Source: Rummeliibacillus pycnus (GTDB lineage Bacteria; Bacillota; Bacilli; Bacillales_A; Planococcaceae). Taken from it: a stretch of 64,000 bases of DNA. The notes under the pieces are model-generated. The model was not told the DNA's origin. It saw only the letters and a program-made list of their open reading frames with translations, and ran no database searches. A program made the position numbers and the translations under genes. Every line of letters begins with the position of its first letter. Position 1 is the first letter of the stretch. Positions 40,481 to 49,167 of this stretch are shown one piece after another. Location of the stretch: assembly GCF_002884495.1 (NCBI RefSeq), contig NZ_KZ614145.1, forward strand, positions 310,001-374,000, in the 5' to 3' direction.

Positions 40481-41410
40481 ATGAAGAAACCTGAATTACT
40501 TGTGACACCACAATCTGTTGAACACATTAAAGCACTTATCCAAGCAGGAGCAGATGCTTTTTTAATTGGTGAGCAACAGTTTGGTTTGCGTCTAGCAGGA
40601 GAATTCACAATTGAACAAGTAACAGAAGCTACAAAATTGATACATGATGCAGGGAAAAAAGTATATGTAGCAATGAATTCAATTTATCATAACGACCGTG
40701 TTGATGGCCTTGCTCCATATATGCGAAAATTAGCGGAAATTGGCGTCGATGCAATTGTCTTTGGCGACCCTGCAGTCATTATCGCAAAACGTGAGGCTGG
40801 AATAGAGATCCCATTACATTGGAATCCAGAAACAATTGCAACTAACTGGTTCCAAGCAAATTACTGGGGTAAACGTGGAGCTACTCGTGCTGTACTTGCA
40901 CGTGAACTAAGCATGGAAGAAATTGTTGAGATTAAAGAAAATGCTGAAGTGGAAATCCAAGTGCAAGTACATGGTATGACTTGTATGTTCCAATCGAAGC
41001 GTCCACTGCTCGGACATTACTTCATGTATGAAGGAAAAGCAATGGAAGTAGAAAATCGTAAAGAGGCACGTAATATGTTCTTATATGATAAAGAACGTAA
41101 TAGCAGATATCCAATTTATGAAGATTTAAATGGTACACATATCTATAGTCCAAATGATATGTGCATTATTGACGAATTAGATGAATTATTCGAAGCTGAA
41201 ATCGATGCTTTCAAAATTGAAGGCGTTTTACAAGCTGAAGATTATGTTGTGACAGTTACTGAATGTTATCGCAAAGCAATTGATGCATATGCAGATTCAC
41301 CAGATGCTTATTTTGATCTTAAAGAAGAATTATTAGCGAAGATTGAAGAGATTCAACCAGAACTTCGACCACTCGATACTGGCTTCTTCTTCAAAGAAAC
41401 GGTTTACTAG
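40481..41410 (+). CDS. trhP1: tRNA hydroxylation protein TrhP1 (peptidase U32 family, YrrN)
   Basis: A 309-residue U32-family barrel protein (KKPELLVTPQSVEHI; AGADAFLIGEQQFGLRLAG). It has a single cysteine in the HGMTCMFQSKRPLL region and lacks the full Fe-S cysteine set of its partner, consistent with the shorter YrrN type. With TrhP2 it is needed for 5-hydroxyuridine at tRNA position 34, with prephenate implicated in the family. The ATG at 40481 follows AGAGGTGACC. Confidence 0.9.
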   Translation: MKKPELLVTPQSVEHIKALIQAGADAFLIGEQQFGLRLAGEFTIEQVTEATKLIHDAGKKVYVAMNSIYHNDRVDGLAPYMRKLAEIGVDAIVFGDPAVIIAKREAGIEIPLHWNPETIATNWFQANYWGKRGATRAVLARELSMEEIVEIKENAEVEIQVQVHGMTCMFQSKRPLLGHYFMYEGKAMEVENRKEARNMFLYDKERNSRYPIYEDLNGTHIYSPNDMCIIDELDELFEAEIDAFKIEGVLQAEDYVVTVTECYRKAIDAYADSPDAYFDLKEELLAKIEEIQPELRPLDTGFFFKETVY

Positions 41411-41425
41411 AAAGGAGGAGACCAC

Positions 41426-42700
41426 ATGACATTATTACAAAATGATCATATTAGTGAAATTCGCGATGGAAAGAGGGTCATCATCAAAAAACCGGAGCTA
41501 TTAGCACCAGCAGGAAACTTAGAAAAATTGAAAATTGCGGTGCATTATGGAGCTGATGCTGTATTTATTGGTGGACAAGAGTTTGGCCTTCGTTCCAATG
41601 CAGGGAACTTCTCCATTGAAGAAATTCATGAAGGTGTAGAATTTGCTAAAAAATACGGAGCAAGAATATATGTAACAACAAATATCTTTGCTCATAATGA
41701 AAACATGGATGGACTTGAAGAGTATTTATGTGCTCTTGAGAATGCAGGTGCAGCAGGGATTATAGTAGCTGATCCATTGATTATTGAAACCTGTAAACAA
41801 GTAGCACCTAAACTTGAAATTCACTTAAGTACACAACAATCTCTTTCTAACTGGAAAGCTGTCCAATATTGGAAAGAAGAAGGTTTACAACGTGTTGTGC
41901 TTGCTCGTGAAACAGGTGCTGAAGAAATCAAATTAATGAAAGAAAAAGTTGATATTGAAATTGAGTCATTTGTTCATGGCGCAATGTGTATTGCTTATTC
42001 TGGACGTTGTGTGCTATCTAACCACATGACAGCTCGTGATTCGAACCGTGGTGGTTGCTGTCAATCATGTCGTTGGGATTATGATTTATATGCAGTAGAA
42101 GATGAGGAAGAAAAACCATTATTCGATGCAGATGATGATGCCTTTGCGATGAGTCCAAAAGACTTGAAATTAATCGAATCAATTCCAAAAATTATCGAAT
42201 TAGGTATCGATTCATTAAAGGTTGAAGGACGTATGAAATCCATTCACTATATCGCAACAGTTGTTAGCGTTTATCGAAAAGTAATTGATGCTTATTGTGC
42301 TGATCCAGACAACTTCAAGATAAAACGTGAGTGGCTAGAAGAACTAGATAAATGTGCTAACCGTGAAACAGCCTCTTCATACTTCGAAGGACAACCAGGA
42401 TACGAACAACAAATGTTTGGTATTCATGGTAAGCAAACAACATATGACTTCGTTGGTATGGTATTAGAATACGACGAAGATAGTAAGATGGTGACATTAC
42501 AACAACGTAATTACTTCAAACCGGGTGATGAAGTAGAATTCTTCGGTCCTGAAATTGAAAACTTTACAGTTATTATTGACGAAGTGTGGGATGAAGATGG
42601 AGTTTCACTAGATGCTGCACGACACCCATTACAAATTGTTCGCTTCAAATGTGAACAAAAACTATATCCGCATAATATGATGCGCAAGGAGATGCGATAA
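41426..42700 (+). CDS. trhP2: tRNA hydroxylation protein TrhP2 (peptidase U32 family, YrrO)
   Basis: A 424-residue U32-family protein. The signature FVHGAMCIAYSGRC and the downstream GGCCQSCRWDYDLY supply the cysteines expected for an iron-sulfur centre. The KPELLAPAGNLEKL start and a C-terminal beta-rich domain (about 330-424) are typical. It acts with TrhP1 in ho5U34 synthesis. AAAGGAGGAG lies before the ATG, the strongest ribosome-binding site of this operon. Older annotations call it a collagenase-like protease. Confidence 0.93.
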   Translation: MTLLQNDHISEIRDGKRVIIKKPELLAPAGNLEKLKIAVHYGADAVFIGGQEFGLRSNAGNFSIEEIHEGVEFAKKYGARIYVTTNIFAHNENMDGLEEYLCALENAGAAGIIVADPLIIETCKQVAPKLEIHLSTQQSLSNWKAVQYWKEEGLQRVVLARETGAEEIKLMKEKVDIEIESFVHGAMCIAYSGRCVLSNHMTARDSNRGGCCQSCRWDYDLYAVEDEEEKPLFDADDDAFAMSPKDLKLIESIPKIIELGIDSLKVEGRMKSIHYIATVVSVYRKVIDAYCADPDNFKIKREWLEELDKCANRETASSYFEGQPGYEQQMFGIHGKQTTYDFVGMVLEYDEDSKMVTLQQRNYFKPGDEVEFFGPEIENFTVIIDEVWDEDGVSLDAARHPLQIVRFKCEQKLYPHNMMRKEMR

Positions 42701-43339
42701 TTGGGAAATAAACGTCCAGTTGTGATTGGTATTGCTGGAGGTTCTGGTTCAGGTAAAACAAGCGTTACCCATGCCATCCATGATGTTTTTAAAGACCATT
42801 CAGTAGTCGTAATCGAACAAGATTACTATTATAAAGATCAAAGTCATTTGGAGTTTGAACAACGTTTAGAAACAAACTACGATCATCCAGATGCATTTGA
42901 TACAGATTTACTAATTGAAGATGTTAAGCATTTACTTAATCGTCAACCGATTGAAAAACCTGTCTATGACTATGCACTTCATACACGTTCAAAAGAAACA
43001 ATTCATATAGATCCACAAGATGTAATTATTCTTGAAGGAATTCTTGTATTAAGTGATCCACGTCTTCGTGATTTAATGGACATAAAATTATTTGTCGATA
43101 CTGATGCTGATTTACGTATTATTCGTCGTATTTTAAGGGATATTAATGAACGAGGACGCTCAATGGATTCTGTTATTGAGCAATATCTATCCGTTGTCCG
43201 ACCAATGCATAATCAATTTATAGAACCAACAAAACGCTATGCTGATATTATTATTCCTGAAGGTGGACAAAATGAAGTAGCTATTGATTTGATGGTTACA
43301 AAAATAAAAACAATCCTTGAAACTGATAGTATTGTGTAA
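42701..43339 (+). CDS. udk: Uridine kinase
   Basis: A 212-residue P-loop kinase that phosphorylates uridine and cytidine for pyrimidine salvage. The P-loop is [22 protein letters not shown] and NYDHPDAFD are nucleoside-site motifs, and [13 protein letters not shown] is the lid. The start is TTG immediately after the trhP2 stop, with AAGGAGATG inside the end of trhP2. A terminator-like hairpin follows. Confidence 0.97.
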   Translation: MGNKRPVVIGIAGGSGSGKTSVTHAIHDVFKDHSVVVIEQDYYYKDQSHLEFEQRLETNYDHPDAFDTDLLIEDVKHLLNRQPIEKPVYDYALHTRSKETIHIDPQDVIILEGILVLSDPRLRDLMDIKLFVDTDADLRIIRRILRDINERGRSMDSVIEQYLSVVRPMHNQFIEPTKRYADIIIPEGGQNEVAIDLMVTKIKTILETDSIV

Positions 43340-43375
43340 TATCATGGTAATTGATTAGCAAATATACTTTTTGAA

Positions 43376-43417
43376 ACTATGTCGCATTCTTTATGAAGTT
43401 GTGACATAGTATTTTTA
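43376..43417 (+). terminator. Terminator after udk
   Basis: ACTATGTCGCA (43376-43386) pairs with TGTGACATAGT (43400-43410, one G-U), followed by a T-rich tail. Confidence 0.75.
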
Positions 43418-43450
43418 TTAAGTTAGGTAATGTTTAACTTTTACTATTGT

Positions 43451-43551
43451 AGAGAAGTAGCGATACTCCTGCCGAAAAAATAGCCAAGCGAGATCTTCAA
43501 TTGTACTGGTATGGCTAAGAAGTTTGTATGATTCGTCAGAAAGGAAGCGGA
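43451..43551. repeat. Degraded copy of the short repeat, between udk and greA
   Basis: GTAGCGATACTCCTGC and TAGCCAAGCGAGATC parallel the interior of the 27686 element (GTAGACTCCTG...GAGACC). The termini are lost. Assignment is by partial similarity only. Confidence 0.4.
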
Positions 43552-43616
43552 TTTTTTACAAAAAGTATAAAGAACAGAACCTTTTAAGTAAGATGTAACT
43601 TAAGGAGTGAACACTA

Positions 43617-44093
43617 TTGTCAACAGAAAAACAATATCCAATGACTGCTGCAGGTAAGCAAAAATTGGAAGAAGAATTAGAATACTTAATTTCTACAAAA
43701 CGTAAAGAAGTCGTAGAACGTATTAAGATTGCACGTGGTTTCGGTGACCTTTCCGAAAACTCTGAATACGATGCAGCAAAAGACGAACAAGGTTTCGTTG
43801 AAGGTCGTATTTCACTTCTTCAAACAATGATTCGTAATGCAATGATTATTGAAGAAGGCACAAGTGCTTCTGATGTTGTTACAATTGGTCGTACAGTAAC
43901 TTTTAAAGAACTTCCTGATGAAGATGAAGAAACTTATACAATCGTAGGTTCTGCTGAAGCAGATCCATTTGAAGGTCGTATTTCAAACGATTCTCCAATT
44001 GCTAAAGGATTATTAGGCAATAAAGTTGGAGATAGAGTGAAAATTTCTACTCCCGGTGGAGATATGGATGTTGAAATTATTTCAATAAAATAA
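43617..44093 (+). CDS. greA: Transcription elongation factor GreA
   Basis: A 158-residue factor that rescues backtracked RNA polymerase. The N-terminal coiled coil (about 1-75) carries the acidic tip [13 protein letters not shown], and the C-terminal FKBP-like domain ends with [14 protein letters not shown] and VEIISI. The start is TTG with TTAAGGAGTG upstream. A clear terminator follows. Confidence 0.97.
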   Translation: MSTEKQYPMTAAGKQKLEEELEYLISTKRKEVVERIKIARGFGDLSENSEYDAAKDEQGFVEGRISLLQTMIRNAMIIEEGTSASDVVTIGRTVTFKELPDEDEETYTIVGSAEADPFEGRISNDSPIAKGLLGNKVGDRVKISTPGGDMDVEIISIK

Positions 44094-44108
44094 CTATTCA
44101 CTAGTAAG

Positions 44109-44138
44109 AAGCTCACCTATTTTAGGTGGGCTTTTTGT
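44109..44138 (+). terminator. Terminator after greA
   Basis: AAGCTCACCTA (44109-44119) pairs with TAGGTGGGCTT (one G-U), with a short loop and T-run. Confidence 0.85.
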
Positions 44139-44296
44139 TTAGAATATTATCTATCAATCGGTCATATAAATGACATTAGTCGTGTTTTTGACAAGGGCTA
44201 GATGGCTTTTCCGATTGTATGTTATGATAATCTTACAGACGAGGATATAACCTTAATCCTGTTAGTTTATAAAGAGAAAGTTTAGGGGGGATACAT

Positions 44297-45109
44297 ATGG
44301 CTGAAATAGGACGTCGATATAACCCAAAAGATAAAAAGCCAAATAACACAGGAAAGCGCAAAATGGATAAAATTTTAAATGTGCTAATTGGTATTGTGGT
44401 CGTTCTTATACTTATTGTTGCTGGATTTATCGTTATTGGGGGCTCTAACAACAAAAAATCTGCAAATGATCACAAAGTCGAACAAAACGTAGACAATCAA
44501 GAGAAAGATCAAAATATAGTAGAAAAAGATTCGAAAGAAATAGAAAAAGAGAAGGCAAAAGAAGCTGAAAAAGCAAAAGCAGATTCAGAAATAGATAATC
44601 AGCAAAACCAAAATGATTCTACTTCTTTAACCAATCAAGATACTACGAATTCTAACGATCAAAATAGTACTACCGAATCGACTGATCCCAACAGTAATAC
44701 TTCATCAACTGATATTTCTGCAAATGCCGATACTAACTATGGCGAAAGCAAAACTGCTTCTACTGAATCATCTAATGATCCAAATGTAGAAAAAGTAATT
44801 ACTGACTCAAATTGGAAGCCAACAAAAACGGCTCAAAAAGACAGCGGCAGTACACATACTTCAAGTTACAATCAAAATTCTGTAGACTGGAAAGAAAAAA
44901 TTACAACAATTGCAAATACTACAGGACTTGATGAAAAAGATATGATTGTATGGTATGTAAAAAATGGTGGTAGTCCTGATACTTCTATAGGTATTGTTTC
45001 ATCGAAAGATAAAAAGAAAAATTTCCGTGTTACGTTGAAATGGGTATCAAATGAAGGCTGGCAACCAACAAAATTAGAAGTACTAAAATCATACAAGGGA
45101 GCATATTAA
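44297..45109 (+). CDS. yrrS: DUF1510 membrane protein YrrS
   Basis: 270 residues: a cytoplasmic basic head (1-33), one membrane helix (about 34-53), a long charged then S/T/N/D-rich linker (about 60-160, KEIEKEKAKEAEKAKAD followed by Asn/Ser repeats), and a C-terminal DUF1510 domain (about 165-270). The linker looks disordered and probably spans the cell wall. In B. subtilis yrrS lies next to greA and a penicillin-binding protein gene; that PBP is absent here. Function unknown. Confidence 0.85.
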   Translation: MAEIGRRYNPKDKKPNNTGKRKMDKILNVLIGIVVVLILIVAGFIVIGGSNNKKSANDHKVEQNVDNQEKDQNIVEKDSKEIEKEKAKEAEKAKADSEIDNQQNQNDSTSLTNQDTTNSNDQNSTTESTDPNSNTSSTDISANADTNYGESKTASTESSNDPNVEKVITDSNWKPTKTAQKDSGSTHTSSYNQNSVDWKEKITTIANTTGLDEKDMIVWYVKNGGSPDTSIGIVSSKDKKKNFRVTLKWVSNEGWQPTKLEVLKSYKGAY

Positions 45110-45115
45110 TATGCT

Positions 45116-45155
45116 AAGACGGTTATCCGATTCTTGACGGATAGCCGTCTTTTGT
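45116..45155 (+). terminator. Terminator after yrrS
   Basis: AAGACGGTTATCCG (45116-45129) pairs with CGGATAGCCGTCTT (45138-45151, one G-U), followed by T residues. Confidence 0.85.
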
Positions 45156-45195
45156 TTATCTTGAGAATAGCGTCATAAAAGAGAGGAAGAATTAT

Positions 45196-45888
45196 ATGAA
45201 GATTGCCGTAATTGGTGCAATGGAAGAAGAAGTTGAACTATTAAGAAATACACTTGAAAATACTTCGACAAAAACTATTGCGAATAGTGAATATACAGAA
45301 GGTACATATGCAGGACATCATGTTATTTTACTAAAAAGTGGAATTGGTAAAGTGAATGCAGCAATGTCTACAACCATTTTACTCCATGAATATAAACCGG
45401 ATGTTGTGATTAATACTGGGTCTGCAGGTGGATATGATCAGAATTTAGAAGTAGGTGCAATTGTCATTTCTGATGAAGTTCGTCATCATGATGTAGATGC
45501 AACAATCTTTGGCTATGAAATGGGACAAGTACCACAAATGCCAATAGCTTATAAATCAGACGAAAAATTAATGAAATTGGCTGAAGAGGCTGTAACAGAA
45601 ATTGGCGAACACCAATACGCAGTTGGTTTAATAACAACTGGTGATTCATTTATGAATGACCCTGAACGAGTTGAGACAGTACGAGGATTTTTCCCTACAA
45701 TGAAAGCTGTCGAAATGGAAGCGGCAGCAGTGGCACAGGTTTGTTATCAATTTGGCACACCTTTTGTTGTTATTCGTGCATTGTCTGATATTGCAGGTAA
45801 AGAATCAAATATTAGCTTTGATGAATTTTTACCAGTTGCAGCTAAGCACTCAACACAGATTGTATTAAAAGTGATTTCTAAATTATAG
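45196..45888 (+). CDS. mtnN: 5'-methylthioadenosine/S-adenosylhomocysteine nucleosidase
   Basis: A 230-residue Pfs-type nucleosidase that removes adenine from MTA and SAH in the methionine cycle. [10 protein letters not shown] at the start, VNTGSAGG-like [11 protein letters not shown], the catalytic-site region [12 protein letters not shown], and [13 protein letters not shown] with the catalytic Asp are present. The B. subtilis partners yrrT and mccAB are not next to it here. Confidence 0.96.
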   Translation: MKIAVIGAMEEEVELLRNTLENTSTKTIANSEYTEGTYAGHHVILLKSGIGKVNAAMSTTILLHEYKPDVVINTGSAGGYDQNLEVGAIVISDEVRHHDVDATIFGYEMGQVPQMPIAYKSDEKLMKLAEEAVTEIGEHQYAVGLITTGDSFMNDPERVETVRGFFPTMKAVEMEAAAVAQVCYQFGTPFVVIRALSDIAGKESNISFDEFLPVAAKHSTQIVLKVISKL

Positions 45889-46015
45889 AGTTGTCATCAT
45901 TTTGTCATACATTTGACAGTAGATGTTCAAAAAGGCTCAGTTTTAATATGTCTATAGAGTGATATGATAAAGGTAGTTAAGTTACTTCATTCTAAGGATG
46001 TTGGGAGGGGCTAAT

Positions 46016-46096
46016 ATGACATTCATGATGGTAGCTGCGGTAGCTATTACAGCTGTCTTAAGTCTAGTTATGGTATCCGAAGTTTCAACAAACTAA
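46016..46096 (+). CDS. Possible 26-residue hydrophobic peptide
   Basis: ATG at 46016 follows a strong GGGAGGGG (about 46003-46010) and encodes MTFMMVAAVAITAVLSLVM plus a short polar tail ending SEVSTN, then TAA. A single membrane helix is predicted by eye. It is the only coding signal in the 480-bp gap between mtnN and sigK. No family recognised; it could be chance. Confidence 0.4.
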   Translation: MTFMMVAAVAITAVLSLVMVSEVSTN

Positions 46097-46190
46097 AAGT
46101 AATGCGCAATATGTAAGATTCATGTGATTGAGATTTAAATTTAGTATGAAATTTCATAATGTAAAATCTAAATACAATATCATCTAAGTT

Positions 46191-46241
46191 GAAGTGGAAA
46201 TAGCGTAGAGCGCCCCCGGAAAGCGTAGCTAATTCCACTTC
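46191..46241. repeat. 51-bp short form of the inverted-terminus repeat
   Basis: GAAGTGGAAATAGC (46191-46204) and GCTAATTCCACTTC (46228-46241) match the 27686 element termini with one change. Almost the whole interior is missing, leaving GCGCCCCCGGAAAGCG. Confidence 0.8.
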
Positions 46242-46327
46242 ATTCAATAGCAGATATGTCGTATTTTTTATCAGAACTCTATTTTAAAATTGATTTAGGT
46301 TGTAAAGCAAAAGAAATAGTGGGAAAC

Positions 46328-46365
46328 AAAAAAGAGTTACCCAAAACATTGGGTGACTCTTTTTT
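46328..46365 (-). terminator. Terminator of sigK (bidirectional)
   Basis: AAAAAAGAGTTACCCAA (46328-46344) pairs with TTGGGTGACTCTTTTTT (46349-46365, one G-U). Both strands present a T-run. Confidence 0.85.
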
Positions 46366-46372
46366 ATGTTTT

Positions 46373-47080
46373 TTAGGATTTCTTTCGTTTAAAATGTTGA
46401 TACAATTTTATTAGAGCTCTTTTTTCAATTCTACTTACGTAACTTCTAGAAATATTCATTTCTTGAGCAATCTCTTTTTGCGTTTTTGCGTCTTGTTGCC
46501 CAAGACCATAGCGTTGTTGTATGATGGATAATTCTCTTTCGTCAAGTAAATCTAGATGTTCATAAAGTCTTTGTTCTTCTTCGCGTCTTTCAATTTGTTG
46601 CTCAGTTGAAGGATCATCACTTTGGAGAAAGTCAGCAATTTCAAGAGGATTTCCATCTTTATCCGAGCCAATCGTTTCATAAAGTGATACATCCTTTTGT
46701 ACTTTTTTCTGACTTCTCAAATGCATTAAGATTTCGTTTTCAATACAACGAGCAGCATAAGTCGCTAACCTTGTTTTTTTCTGTGGTGTAAAGCTTGCAA
46801 CTGCCTTCATTAAACCAATGGTTCCAATAGAGATATAATCATCTAATTGTTCATGTTTCGGATGGAATTTCTTGACGACGTGAGCAACCAGCCGCATATT
46901 TCTTTCGATAAGCTCTAGTTTTGCCGATTCATCACCGTTTAAAAACCGCTCAAGACATTCTGCTTCTTCTTCCTTTGTAAAGGGCTGTGGGAATGATTGG
47001 CCTTTTAAATAGCCAAGAATGACAGGGAAATCAACCCAAAGTTGTAGGATGGCCGTTAAAAGGGTACTGATTGTCGTCAT
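46373..47080 (-). CDS. sigK: RNA polymerase sporulation sigma factor SigmaK (precursor)
   Basis: A 235-residue sigma-70 factor of the late mother cell. A hydrophobic pro-sequence (about 1-22, MTTISTLLTAILQLWVDF in part) precedes FPQPFTKEEE, where SpoIVFB-type cleavage releases mature SigmaK. Region 2 (IERNMRLVAHVVKKF; DDYISIGTIGLMKAV) and region 4 (QKEIAQEMNISRSYVSRIEKRAL) are complete. The gene is not split by a skin-type element. The ATG at 47080 is the family start, although GAAAGG abuts it without the usual spacing; an upstream extension has no supported start codon. Confidence 0.93.
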   Translation of the reverse strand: MTTISTLLTAILQLWVDFPVILGYLKGQSFPQPFTKEEEAECLERFLNGDESAKLELIERNMRLVAHVVKKFHPKHEQLDDYISIGTIGLMKAVASFTPQKKTRLATYAARCIENEILMHLRSQKKVQKDVSLYETIGSDKDGNPLEIADFLQSDDPSTEQQIERREEEQRLYEHLDLLDERELSIIQQRYGLGQQDAKTQKEIAQEMNISRSYVSRIEKRALIKLYQHFKRKKS

Positions 47081-47136
47081 CCTTTCATGATTGTTAATAA
47101 TACAACATATGATATGAATTCCCTTTTTACAACAAA

Positions 47137-47162
47137 AAATGACCTGCAAAGGCAGATCATTT
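47137..47162 (-). terminator. Terminator of pssA
   Basis: AAATGACCTGC (47137-47147) pairs with GCAGATCATTT (47152-47162, one G-U). On the minus strand it ends in a run of T residues and lies 11 bp beyond the pssA stop. Confidence 0.75.
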
Positions 47163-47173
47163 GAAAATATTCT

Positions 47174-47713
47174 TTAAACTTTTTTTAATGAAAATGTACT
47201 AATCATAAGAATTGATAAGAGCGGGAATAAGAACATATAAAATGCTGCTGATACAATAGAGATGAAGAAGAAGGATACAGTTAAAATGGCACCCGCAGCC
47301 GTAATGGGTAAACCTGAGAAGTATCCATTAGATTCAGTAATATTAAATCGAGCAAGTCTAAATGCGCCACAGGCAATGTATAAAACAGTAACAATCATTC
47401 CGATTGTACCATAGTCTTTTAAAGTCATTTCATACATCAATAACGCAGGAGCTACACCAAATGATATAATATCACTCATGGAATCTAACTGCTTTCCTAA
47501 CTCTGACTCTTGATTAAATTTCCGTGCTATTTTACCATCATAACGATCTAAAAAAGCGGCAATGAAAATAAACAAGACTGCATAGTTATATGATTCATTA
47601 ATGGTGGACATGATTGATGCTCCACCGAATGAGATATTTCCGATTGTGATTAAGTTAGCTAAATGTGTTTTCATTTTTTTTATTGTGGTATCCACTTTAT
47701 GAATAAGAAACAA
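47174..47713 (-). CDS. pssA: CDP-diacylglycerol-serine O-phosphatidyltransferase
   Basis: A 179-residue membrane enzyme that makes phosphatidylserine. The CDP-alcohol phosphotransferase motif DRYDGKIARKFNQESELGKQ followed by LDSMSD is complete, and four or five membrane helices are visible. The TTG at 47713 follows AAAGGAGTG on the minus strand; an ATG 13 codons later is an alternative. It is divergent from psd, whose enzyme uses its product. Confidence 0.92.
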   Translation of the reverse strand: MFLIHKVDTTIKKMKTHLANLITIGNISFGGASIMSTINESYNYAVLFIFIAAFLDRYDGKIARKFNQESELGKQLDSMSDIISFGVAPALLMYEMTLKDYGTIGMIVTVLYIACGAFRLARFNITESNGYFSGLPITAAGAILTVSFFFISIVSAAFYMFLFPLLSILMISTFSLKKV

Positions 47714-47802
47714 TGGACAGCACTCCTTTATTGTTCAGTATTTTAACATTATACTGCTTTTTGGGGGTAACTGTAAAACTTTTTAAAAATGAGGTATTAA
47801 AT

Positions 47803-48588
47803 TTGATTAGACAAAAACTTTATCGATCAGTAGTAGAATTAACAAATGGGAGATGGTCATCCTTTCTATTACAGCATTTTACGACATCGAAAATAAGTAA
47901 AAAATTAATTTCTTCGTACATTAAGGTATACGGAATTAAACTAGATGAGGTTTCAGAAAAACGTGAATCCTTTCAAAATCTTCAAGAATTTTTTATTCGG
48001 CGACTAAGTGAAAACGCACGAAATATTGCCAAAGAGAAACAGGTATATACGAGTCCTGTTGATGCGAAAATAGAATCATTTGGTGATATTGAAAAAAATA
48101 CAATTTTTTATGTCAAAGGAAAAACATATGACTTAAAGGATTTACTTGGAAAGGATGAAATAGTAAATCGTTATTTAAATGGAAAATATATTGTGTTTTA
48201 TTTAAGCCCTGCTGATTATCACCGTTTTCATAGCCCAATTGATGCTACGGTGATTAGACAATATACTCTTGGTAAAAAATCATATCCAGTTAATAGCTTA
48301 GGCTTAACTTATGGTAACCAACCTATTTCAAAAAATTACCGACAAATTTCGGAGTTAGTTACTGAAAATGGATCACATTGTGCATTTATTAAAGTTGGTG
48401 CGATGTTTGTAAATTCAATTCATATCACAAATACATCCGATCATTGGCATAAAGGTGAAGAAGTTGGGTTTTTTGGGTTTGGTTCAACAGTTGTTTTGTT
48501 ATTTAACGAAAACAGCATCGAATTTTTGGAGAATGTTGTACAAGGTACGCATATCCAGGTGGGTCAAGCCTTCGCACATATGTTATAA
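47803..48588 (+). CDS. psd: Phosphatidylserine decarboxylase proenzyme
   Basis: A 261-residue enzyme converting phosphatidylserine to phosphatidylethanolamine. VYTSPVDAKIESFG, YYHRFHSPIDA-like DYHRFHSPID, and the self-cleavage site GFGST near the C-terminus (creating the pyruvoyl group at the serine) are present. The TTG at 47803 is chosen: GAGG lies eight bases before it and the protein then has the family length. A reading from 47713 would overlap the pssA start and is less likely. Confidence 0.9.
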   Translation: MIRQKLYRSVVELTNGRWSSFLLQHFTTSKISKKLISSYIKVYGIKLDEVSEKRESFQNLQEFFIRRLSENARNIAKEKQVYTSPVDAKIESFGDIEKNTIFYVKGKTYDLKDLLGKDEIVNRYLNGKYIVFYLSPADYHRFHSPIDATVIRQYTLGKKSYPVNSLGLTYGNQPISKNYRQISELVTENGSHCAFIKVGAMFVNSIHITNTSDHWHKGEEVGFFGFGSTVVLLFNENSIEFLENVVQGTHIQVGQAFAHML

Positions 48589-48648
48589 TTTAAAAAGTTA
48601 GCTGTAGCACGTTAATCTAGAAGTATTATTAAGAATAGGGGAAGAAAT

Positions 48649-49167
48649 TTGTATAAATTGATTATGCCGAAGGAATTTGTTATTTCAATTTTTGAGATAA
48701 CACCGGAAAAGTTAAAGCAAATGGGCATCAAAGGGATTATTACAGATCTAGATAACACATTAGTTGAATGGGATCGAGCAGATGCAACAGAAGAACTAAT
48801 CGAATGGTTCAAGAAAATGCATGATGCTGGAATTCAAATTGTTATTTTGTCTAACAATAAAGAACCTCGTGTCAAAAAATTTGCTGATCCACTAGGGATT
48901 CCTTATATATTTAAAGCTCAAAAACCACTTACTAGAGGATTTAAAAGAGCACTTGAGCTACTTGACATGAAACCTGAAGAAGTGCTGATGCTAGGCGATC
49001 AAATGTTAACGGATATGATGGGTGCAAATCGAAGTAAATTGCACACCATATTAGTAAAGCCTGTTGCACAATCAGATGGTTTTATAACACGATTTAATCG
49101 TTTTATTGAGCGACGTGTTTATAAATATTTAAGTAAAAAAGGTATTAAAACTTGGGAGGAAAAATAA
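48649..49167 (+). CDS. yqeG: YqeG family HAD-IIIA phosphatase
   Basis: A 172-residue HAD phosphatase. Motif I is DLDNTLVEWD, motif II VILSNN, and motif III MLGDQMLTD. The natural substrate is not established; homologues include phosphatidylglycerophosphatase-like enzymes. The TTG at 48649 has AGGGGAAG upstream; an ATG five codons on is possible. It overlaps yqeH by one base (TAATG) at the head of the conserved yqeG-comEC run. Confidence 0.93.
   Translation: MYKLIMPKEFVISIFEITPEKLKQMGIKGIITDLDNTLVEWDRADATEELIEWFKKMHDAGIQIVILSNNKEPRVKKFADPLGIPYIFKAQKPLTRGFKRALELLDMKPEEVLMLGDQMLTDMMGANRSKLHTILVKPVAQSDGFITRFNRFIERRVYKYLSKKGIKTWEEK

Noticed and set aside
40481-42700. The U32 genes as secreted collagenase-type proteases
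   Set aside because: No signal peptides are present, and the order trmR-trhP1-trhP2 with the cysteine signature matches the tRNA hydroxylation proteins.
44180-44240. TTGACA before yrrS as a promoter
   Set aside because: The only good -10 (TATGAT) is about 28 bp downstream, too far for sigmaA.
46373-47149. A longer sigK product starting at 47149
   Set aside because: The extra 23 residues are cysteine-rich and unlike any SigmaK pro-sequence, and known SigmaK proteins begin with the short hydrophobic leader found at 47080.
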